64,000 nt of DNA, from assembly GCF_041154455.1 (NCBI RefSeq), contig NZ_AP028664.1:2605001-2669000 (forward strand), written 5' to 3'. Position 1 is the stretch's first letter. Each line of letters starts with the position of its first letter. Of this stretch, positions 60,838-64,000 are shown piece after piece. This stretch comes from Variovorax sp. V213 (GTDB lineage: Bacteria > Pseudomonadota > Gammaproteobacteria > Burkholderiales > Burkholderiaceae_C). The position numbers were made by a program, and so were the translations under genes. The notes under the pieces were generated by a model that did not search any database, was not told the origin of the DNA, and saw only the letters and a program-made list of their open reading frames with translations.

Positions 60838-60961
60838 CTCCCACAGATCACCGGTCCCTTCGAGGTAGCCGGTTCGAGTTCCCCGGTTTGTGAGGCAGCT
60901 CTCGCTTCACATCAAACCTCCCCCCGTTTTTCCGATCGATTGCCCCGCAAGGGGTCATTCC
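60838..60961 (+). promoter_or_regulatory. Structured 5' leader of rho
   Basis: The leader of about 115 bases contains ACCGG/CCGGT pairing around an inner CCT-TCG-AGG hairpin, then a second CCGG/CCGG pair around a TTCGAGT loop that resembles a tRNA T-arm. Rho is known to be autoregulated through its leader in E. coli; whether this structure serves that role is unproven. Confidence 0.35.
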
Positions 60962-62227
60962 ATGCACTTAAACGAACTCAAGGCACTCCACGTGTCTGAA
61001 GTCCTCAAGCAGGCTGAAGCGCTTGAGATCGAAAACGTCGGCCGCATGCGCAAGCAGGAGCTGATGTTCGCGATCATCAAGAAGCGCGCCAAGGCCGGCG
61101 AGCAGGTCTTTGCCGACGGCGTGCTCGAAATCCTGCCCGACGGCTTCGGCTTTCTGCGCAGCCCCGACACCAGCTTCACGGCCAGCACGGACGACATCTA
61201 CATCTCGCCGAGCCAGGTGCGCCGCTTCAACCTGCACACCGGCGACATGATCGAAGGCGAAGTGCGCACGCCCAAGGACGGCGAGCGCTACTTCGCGCTG
61301 ACCAAGCTCGACAAGGTCAACGACGGCCCGCCCGAGCAGAACAAGCACAAGGTGATGTTCGAGAACCTGACTCCGCTGTTCCCCAAGGAACAGATGAAGC
61401 TGGAACGCGACGGCGTCAAGAGCGACGAGAACATCACAGGCCGGATCATCGACATCATCGCCCCCATCGGCAAGGGCCAGCGCGCCCTGCTGGTGGCGCC
61501 GCCCAAGAGCGGCAAGACGGTGATGATGCAGCACATCGCCCACGCCATCAGCGCCAACTACCCCGAAGTGCACATGATGGTGCTGCTGGTGGACGAGCGG
61601 CCTGAAGAAGTGACCGAAATGCAGCGCACCGTGAAGGGCGAGGTCATTGCCTCGACCTTCGACGAGCCCGCAGCGCGCCACGTGCACGTGGCCGAAATGG
61701 TGATCGAGCGCGCCAAGCGCCTGGTCGAGCTCAAGAAGGACGTGGTGATCCTGCTGGACTCCATCACGCGCCTTGCCCGCGCCTACAACAACGTCGTGCC
61801 CTCGTCGGGCAAGGTGCTGACCGGCGGCGTCGACTCCAACGCGCTGCAGCGCCCCAAGCGCTTCCTGGGCGCCGCGCGCAACGTGGAAGAAGGCGGCTCG
61901 CTCACCATCATCGGCACCGCGCTGATCGACACCGGCAGCCGCATGGACGAAGTGATCTTCGAAGAGTTCAAGGGCACCGGCAACTCCGAAATCCACCTGG
62001 ACCGCCGCCTGTACGAAAAGCGCGTGTTCCCGTCGATCCAGCTCAACCGCAGCGGCACCCGGCGCGAAGAACTGCTGCTCGCCCCCGAGATCCTGCAGAA
62101 GACCCGCATCCTGCGCCAGCTCATGTACAACATGGACGAGATCGAGTCGATGGAGCTGATGCTCAAGAACATGAAGGCGACCAAGACCAATGTCGAGTTC
62201 TTCGACATGATGCGTCGCGGCGGGTAA
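60962..62227 (+). CDS. rho: Transcription termination factor Rho
   Basis: Rho is the hexameric RNA helicase that ends transcription. The 421-residue product has the N-terminal Rho-N helix bundle (MHLNELKALHVSEVLKQAEALEIENVGRMRKQELMFAIIK), the cold-shock RNA-binding domain (GVLEILPDGFGFLRSPDTSF), Walker A (APPKSGKT), Walker B (VVILLDSITRLARAYN) and the Q- and R-loops (PSSGKVLTGGVDSNAL). ATG at 60962 is the family start; no long insertion is present. A strong terminator follows at 62335. Confidence 0.97.
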   Translation: MHLNELKALHVSEVLKQAEALEIENVGRMRKQELMFAIIKKRAKAGEQVFADGVLEILPDGFGFLRSPDTSFTASTDDIYISPSQVRRFNLHTGDMIEGEVRTPKDGERYFALTKLDKVNDGPPEQNKHKVMFENLTPLFPKEQMKLERDGVKSDENITGRIIDIIAPIGKGQRALLVAPPKSGKTVMMQHIAHAISANYPEVHMMVLLVDERPEEVTEMQRTVKGEVIASTFDEPAARHVHVAEMVIERAKRLVELKKDVVILLDSITRLARAYNNVVPSSGKVLTGGVDSNALQRPKRFLGAARNVEEGGSLTIIGTALIDTGSRMDEVIFEEFKGTGNSEIHLDRRLYEKRVFPSIQLNRSGTRREELLLAPEILQKTRILRQLMYNMDEIESMELMLKNMKATKTNVEFFDMMRRGG

Positions 62228-62236
62228 TTGTTGCCC

Positions 62237-62325
62237 GCCCCCTGGCTGCGCGCACTTCGTGCCGCTACGCCCTCCCCCTATCGGGGGCGGTGCTGACCGA
62301 CCGGCAAAGCCGGATCGGTGGCACC
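62237..62325 (-). repeat. Dispersed hairpin repeat, copy 3
   Basis: Read on the minus strand, this matches copy 2: a hairpin (GGTGC/GCACC outside, CCGA/TCGG, and CCGGC-TTT-GCCGG at the tip), then CGCCCCC and a G-run, then CGGCACGAAGTGCGCGCAGC. It lies between rho and its terminator. Confidence 0.7.
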
Positions 62326-62334
62326 CCACGAACG

Positions 62335-62360
62335 AATGCCCGCCTTTGGCGGGCATTTTT
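62335..62360 (+). terminator. Intrinsic terminator after rho
   Basis: AATGCCCGCC (62335-62344) and GGCGGGCATT (62348-62357) form a perfect 10-bp stem with a TTT loop, running into TTTTT. It ends at the stop of the convergent oxidoreductase gene. Confidence 0.88.
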
Positions 62361-63418
62361 CATGTGCGCAGCGCTTTGCCCTCGGCGGCACTGCGTGCGC
62401 CAAGATCCAGCAGTTCCATCAGCGCGACGGCCTGTTCGGGCGGGACGGGATTCGGGCCGTTGCCGAGGATCGCGTCGCGAACCGCGGCGTAGTACGCAAC
62501 GTAGTTGCCGGCCCGCGTAGGCAGGGTACTGCTTTGCGGGACGCCATCGGCGCCGTACACGGTGAGCTGGCCGTCGAGCGGATCGGCGCCCCACCCTGCG
62601 GCCGGCGGTCGCTTCCCGGCGCGCAGCGCATCTTCCTGCGGATCGACGCCGTACTTGACGTAGCTGCCGCGCGTGCCGTGCAGGATGTAGCGCGGCGCGG
62701 CATGGGCTGCCAGCGTGGTGGCATGCAGCACCACGCGCAGCGGCGCATGGGGACCGCTTTCGTAGCGCAGCACGGCATGAAAATAGTCTTCGACCTGCGC
62801 GCCGTCTCGCAGGGCCGCGGTGTCGAGCTGCAGCGTGTCAGGCGCTCCGAACAGCTGGACCGCCTGGTCGACCAGATGGGCACCCAGATCGACCCACAGG
62901 CCGGCGCCGGGCACCTTCTGCTCGCGCCAGCGGTCGCGCACCTCGGGGCGGAAGCGGTCGAAATGCGACTCCAGGTACACCGGCCGGCCGAGTTCGCCGG
63001 TGGCCAGCAGGTCCTTGAGCGTGAGGTAGTCGGCGTCGAAGCGGCGGTTCTGATAAACAGCCAACACACGATTGTTGCGCCGAGACAACAATTCGAGCTC
63101 CCTGGCTTCGGCCACGTCAAGGGTGAAAGGCTTGTCCACCACCACGTGCTTGCCGGCTTCCAGGGCGACCTTGGCAACGGGGTAGTGCTGGGCATTGGGC
63201 GTGGCCACCACCACCAGCTCGATATCTTCCCGGGCGACGAGCGCTGCCACATCGGGCACGACCGCCACCCCGGGCCATTCGGCACGCACTTTATGCGGCT
63301 GCGAGCTCGCCACCGCCGCCAATTCGAGCCCTGGAACGGCCGAAAGCACCGGTGCATGGAAAGTCTGGCCGGCAAAGCCGTAGCCAACGAGGCCGGCGCG
63401 CAACGTTCTGGAGGTCAT
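62360..63418 (-). CDS. Gfo/Idh/MocA-family oxidoreductase
   Basis: The 352-residue protein has an N-terminal Rossmann domain (RAGLVGYGFAGQTFHAPVLSAVPGLELAAVASS) and the family motif KHVVVDKPFTLDVAEA (catalytic Lys in the EKP-like VDKP), then the C-terminal alpha/beta domain (GAGLWVDLGAHLVDQAVQLFG). It oxidises or reduces a sugar or inositol-like substrate using NAD(P); the substrate is unknown. It separates rho from rpmE2, which are often adjacent, and is on the opposite strand. ATG at 63418 starts the family sequence. Confidence 0.9.
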   Translation of the reverse strand: MTSRTLRAGLVGYGFAGQTFHAPVLSAVPGLELAAVASSQPHKVRAEWPGVAVVPDVAALVAREDIELVVVATPNAQHYPVAKVALEAGKHVVVDKPFTLDVAEARELELLSRRNNRVLAVYQNRRFDADYLTLKDLLATGELGRPVYLESHFDRFRPEVRDRWREQKVPGAGLWVDLGAHLVDQAVQLFGAPDTLQLDTAALRDGAQVEDYFHAVLRYESGPHAPLRVVLHATTLAAHAAPRYILHGTRGSYVKYGVDPQEDALRAGKRPPAAGWGADPLDGQLTVYGADGVPQSSTLPTRAGNYVAYYAAVRDAILGNGPNPVPPEQAVALMELLDLGARSAAEGKALRT

Positions 63419-63576
63419 CTGAAAGGCCGTCTTTCGCTCAAAACGGTCAGTATGCGATAATCGCTGGCTCCGCGAAAAGTGCGGCTGGGCGTTTTGCCCG
63501 GCGATTCCCTCCCCGGAATGGCTTGCCCCTCTGTAGGCACGCTTGTGGCTCTCGCATCGACCCCAAAGGAAAGACC

Positions 63577-63846
63577 ATGGCAAAAGAAGGCATCCACCCG
63601 AATTACCGCGAAGTTCTGTTCGTCGACATGTCGAACGGCTTCAAGTTCGTGACCCGTTCGTGCGCGAACACCAAGGAAATGGGCAAGACCGACGACGGCC
63701 GCGAACTGCCGCTGTTCAAGCTCGACACCACGAGCGAATCGCACCCGTTCTACACCGGCACGCAAAAGTCGGTCGACAACATGGGCGGTCGCGTCGAGAA
63801 GTTCCGCAACCGCTTCGGCAAGACCACCGGCGCTGCTTCCAAGTAA
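63577..63846 (+). CDS. rpmE2: 50S ribosomal protein L31, type B (zinc-free)
   Basis: The 89-residue protein begins MAKEGIHPNYREVLFVDMSNGFKFVTRSCANT and ends with FTGTQ-like FYTGTQKSVDNMGGRVEKFRNRFGK. It lacks the CxxC zinc motif of standard L31 (only one Cys remains), so it is the C-minus paralogue that replaces L31 under zinc limitation in many bacteria, or serves as the sole L31 in some. A strong ribosome site (AAAGGA) precedes the ATG. I see no Zur box, so regulation is undecided. Confidence 0.96.
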   Translation: MAKEGIHPNYREVLFVDMSNGFKFVTRSCANTKEMGKTDDGRELPLFKLDTTSESHPFYTGTQKSVDNMGGRVEKFRNRFGKTTGAASK

Positions 63847-63866
63847 AGCACGCGCTTTCGCATCGA

Positions 63867-63897
63867 GGGCAGCCCGGTTTACCGCGCTGCCCTTTTT
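63867..63897 (+). terminator. Intrinsic terminator after rpmE2
   Basis: GGGCAGC (63867-63873) and GCTGCCC (63886-63892) form a 7-bp stem with a 12-base loop, followed by TTTTT. Confidence 0.85.
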
Positions 63898-63927
63898 CTT
63901 TCCCAAGACTGCTGCACGTACTTCCTT

Positions 63928-64000
63928 GTGAACCAGCCCACTCCAGCGATCGTTGCCCAGAGCGCCGTGCGCCGGTTGCCGCGCATCGCATTGCTGTTGT
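63928..64000 (+). CDS. N-terminal fragment of a probable membrane protein (cut by window end)
   Basis: From a GTG at 63928 the frame is open to the end of the window and reads VNQPTPAIVAQSAVRRLPRIALLL: a short cytoplasmic start, an Arg pair, then the beginning of a hydrophobic helix. This looks like the start of a polytopic glycosyltransferase of the ArnT/PMT family, which I recall downstream of rpmE2 in related genomes, but 24 residues do not prove it. No clear ribosome site is visible. Confidence 0.45.
   Translation, partial: MNQPTPAIVAQSAVRRLPRIALLL

Noticed and set aside
60868..60890. tRNA-like T-arm in the rho leader
   Set aside because: Only the T-arm is present; no acceptor, D-arm or anticodon stem can be drawn, so it is not a tRNA gene.

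Overview
The window is one stretch of high-GC chromosome from a beta-proteobacterium, most probably Comamonadaceae and Variovorax-like. This placement is my inference from gene content and order (aat-bpt, sigma factor/DUF3619/DUF3106/RDD, ilvBNC-pssA-leuA, SRP RNA next to dnaX-ybaB-recR, trxA-rho-rpmE2). I saw no phage, plasmid, IS, CRISPR, rRNA or tRNA genes. Most of the window is conserved housekeeping with a few accessory islands.

Layout. 1-3.5 kb: start of a molybdenum hydroxylase, the N-degron transferases aat-bpt, an IclR regulator. 3.5-13 kb (minus strand): a PBP7-type endopeptidase, then branched-chain amino acid and phospholipid genes (ilvB-ilvN-ilvC, pssA, two different isopropylmalate synthases). 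The second leuA is preceded by a complete attenuator with its own Leu-rich leader peptide. 13-19.4 kb (plus): ECF sigma factor with a likely membrane partner, DUF3106, RDD, dgkA, LOG-type hydrolase, glnB with a decayed nadE beside it, a FemAB-like acyltransferase and a TPR membrane protein. 19.4-26.1 kb: soluble pyrophosphatase facing a proton-pumping pyrophosphatase that carries an extra OmpA-like domain; a TetR/ferritin-like hydrolase pair with two identical operator palindromes; small unknown genes.

26.1-32.3 kb (minus): a tight operon of a PLD-type phosphatidyltransferase lipoprotein, a sterol-desaturase-family hydroxylase, a fatty-acid desaturase, a ketoacyl synthase III fused to a haem-oxygenase-like diiron domain, and an unknown protein. 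This is the strongest candidate for an undescribed lipid or hydrocarbon pathway. 32.4-38 kb: peroxiredoxin, aldehyde dehydrogenase, a deleted SDR remnant, and the molybdenum cofactor operon moaA-mobA-moeA, which would supply enzymes such as the one at the left edge. 38-48.2 kb: rnhA, methyltransferase, gloB, mltD, a NitT/TauT ABC transporter, MAPEG, recR, ybaB, dnaX (with an A9 slippery run) and SRP RNA.

48.2-54.4 kb: a methyltransferase and a divergent HxlR regulator with a palindromic operator, then a compact operon for a galactose-oxidase-like copper radical oxidase, a c-type cytochrome and an SCO copper chaperone. This cassette sits between an intact flavoprotein gene and a diverged duplicate of that gene's 3' end, which suggests insertion. 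54.4-64 kb: AddB-AddA recombination nuclease, thioredoxin, Rho, a Gfo/Idh/MocA oxidoreductase, ribosomal protein L31 type B, and the start of a further gene. A dispersed hairpin repeat occurs in at least three intergenic gaps.
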